Source: Cymbidium sinense | Lineage: Eukaryota > Streptophyta > Magnoliopsida > Asparagales > Orchidaceae | Assembly (NCBI GenBank): GCA_021442155.1 | Contig: CM038221.1 | Coordinates: forward strand, 41,983,648-42,047,647 | Direction: 5' to 3' | DNA length: 64,000 bases | Shown here: piece by piece, positions 62,501 to 64,000 of the stretch | How positions within the stretch are numbered: position 1 is the first letter of the stretch | How the letters are laid out: each line of letters begins with the position of its first letter | Notes under the pieces: generated by a model | The model's database searches: none | Told to the model about the DNA's origin: nothing | Seen by the model: only the letters and a program-made list of their open reading frames with translations | Made by a program: the position numbers and the translations under genes

Positions 62501-64000
62501 GTTGATTCTTTGGGATGTCCTCTACCTCCCATAATTTGCTTGGGATTTATTGGCTAGGTAATTAGGAGAATTTAAAATTCAAATCTCCCTCATTAAGTAA
62601 TTTAATAATTATTCAAAATGCTAAATAGTAAAAATTAAGTAATTAATGATCGTAATCATTGATTAATAGTGAAATGAGGGTGGATGGTTGGGGTTATTAG
62701 AACATCTTTTAGTAATTACTTTCCCAAATTTATTTCATTAAGGAGTGTAATTAATTCATAATTCAATTAACGAATTAATTAAGCAAATTAATGGTGAAAT
62801 TAAATCAAATTAAAATAATAATTACTTCAGATAATTTAATTTGAATTTTTGGGTTCCTCTTTATATGTTTAATAGTATAAAAAGCTTTAAAGAAATTATG
62901 ATTAACTCATGGGTGTGGGAAAATCATATAAGTGCTTAATTAGATTCTTTAATTTAATTAACACTTAATTATGAGCTTCATTGCATTAGGTCTCTAAGTG
63001 TATTGCAATTTAATTTCTCATTTGCACATCATTGGAAGCTCATAATTAAATGATTAATTAAATTAAAGAAGCATAGAAAAGAGTAATTAAATGAATTGCT
63101 TAATGATTCCAACTTAATTAATTCAAAAAACCAACTTAATTATTTCTCCTTAAACATATTAAATCATCAACATGGGATGGGGCAAAAACAACAAATATTA
63201 TTTCTCCTCTTTGAGTTTAATAATTTAAACCCCAAATCAAACTTCATAACAAGATTTGGTTTTCTTTAAATGATTTTATTCAACTTGATTGTCTTTAGAA
63301 ATTAATGTAGTTGAATGAATTATGTGAAAGTGTTCAATTATTCCTTTTCAAACATTATAAATGTGTATGCCATTTATATCATATATTCATGTTTTCAAAT
63401 CAAATAAACAAACAAATATATTTATGTAAAGTTGCATGTGTTGGGTTAATCCTATTATATGTGTGGCTAGTTATCACTAATAAACTCCAAAGCTATTTTT
63501 AAGATTATAAATGAAAGTTAAATTGACATTAGTTATGAATATTATATAGGATTTACATGTGCTTATAACCTAAACATGTCAAAGTATTATTCTATTATTA
63601 TGATTCAGGCATGGGTTTACATATGTTTGAATGATAATAAGTATATAGTCTGGACATCCCTGGAATATGAGATTTTAAGTAGCCCCACAGAGGTCTTAGA
63701 TTACCTCACTTCCCTGGTTAACAAAGGCATGTACTTATTTAAATTTCATTGCTATGTGTACTTGTACTAAAATTTGGATAGAACTTTACTTTGCATGTGT
63801 AAATGATTCACTAAAAATACAATCTTTTACTTGATTTTCATTCTCATAGTTGTATGTACATTCATATGTATTTAAGATAGTAAGTATATAGTTTGGACAT
63901 CCCTAGAATATGAGACTTTAAGTAGCCCTAAGGAGGTCTTAGATTATCTCACTTCCCTGGTTTAAACCATGACACATACTCGCTTAAAACTTTAATACAT
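59547..64000 (+). mobile_element. Family X element, 5' end present, runs off the window
   Basis: It begins TGTTGACCTCACTTTTGGAG exactly as at 22418. It then shows the TTGACC-rich section (59.8-61.2 kb), the GC-richer section (61.2-62.3, with CCGATCCAAGATTGGA near 62153), the CCTCTACCTCCC mark (62519-62530, also near 26111), the AATT-rich section (62.3-63.5), and both paired repeats with TCTGGACATCCC or TTTGGACATCCC (about 63649 and 63892). The same order as the complete element, with smaller middle sections, confirms the element's structure independently. Confidence 0.75.

Noticed and set aside
1..64000. tRNA, rRNA or snRNA genes
   Set aside because: I looked for conserved tRNA arms and rRNA cores by eye and saw none; a dedicated scan could still find a decayed one.

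Overview
The window is nuclear DNA from a flowering plant. It is very AT-rich, dominated by decayed retrotransposons, and holds one intact intron-containing host gene with canonical GT/AG introns. The protein and the transposon types (copia, Ty3/gypsy, TTG-tailed RTE LINEs) are plant-like. I lean towards a monocot but cannot prove it from the sequence.

Layout. 1-2268: 3' block of a long non-coding repeat family, called family X here. 2269-~4282: + strand copia pol remnant (integrase to reverse transcriptase). ~4283-10110: reverse-strand family X pieces, including two 1.8 kb blocks in tandem. ~10120-14163: + strand family X copy. 14164-15455: AATT-rich filler. ~15456-17290: another reverse block, running into a ~1.77 kb tandem array (16970-22412, resuming 30573-31385). 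That array is split by a complete 8.15 kb family X element (22418-30567) with TG...CA ends and a 5-bp CATAC duplication. 31386-40405: reverse family X element, itself hit by an RTE LINE (37617-40303). 40406-44598: + strand family X copy. 44599-44834: RNase H tail of a copia element, possibly the other end of the one at 2.3-4.3 kb. 45019-45113: long TA microsatellite.

The host gene lies at about 46.0-55.4 kb on the + strand. It encodes a 584-residue MAP65/ASE1/PRC1 microtubule-bundling protein of the MAP65-1/-2 type in nine coding exons (47005-54986). Its 4.6 kb fourth intron carries an antisense RTE LINE fragment and a tiny RTE tail with a perfect 16-bp target duplication. Its seventh intron carries a MITE-like element. 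The upstream region has several AACGG (MSA core) motifs and a near-E2F site, which fits a mitotic gene.

Downstream, 56.6-59 kb holds a minus-strand Ty3/gypsy remnant (gag, Met-tRNA-type primer binding site, LTR edge). A further + strand family X copy starts at 59547 and runs off the window.

The least explained material is family X: at least 8 kb, no recognisable protein, no second LTR, a dense TTGAC (W-box core) section, a conserved TATAAGGG-AGAGCTCG block, and paired ~245-bp repeats. A very large solo LTR or a large non-autonomous LTR derivative is my best reading.
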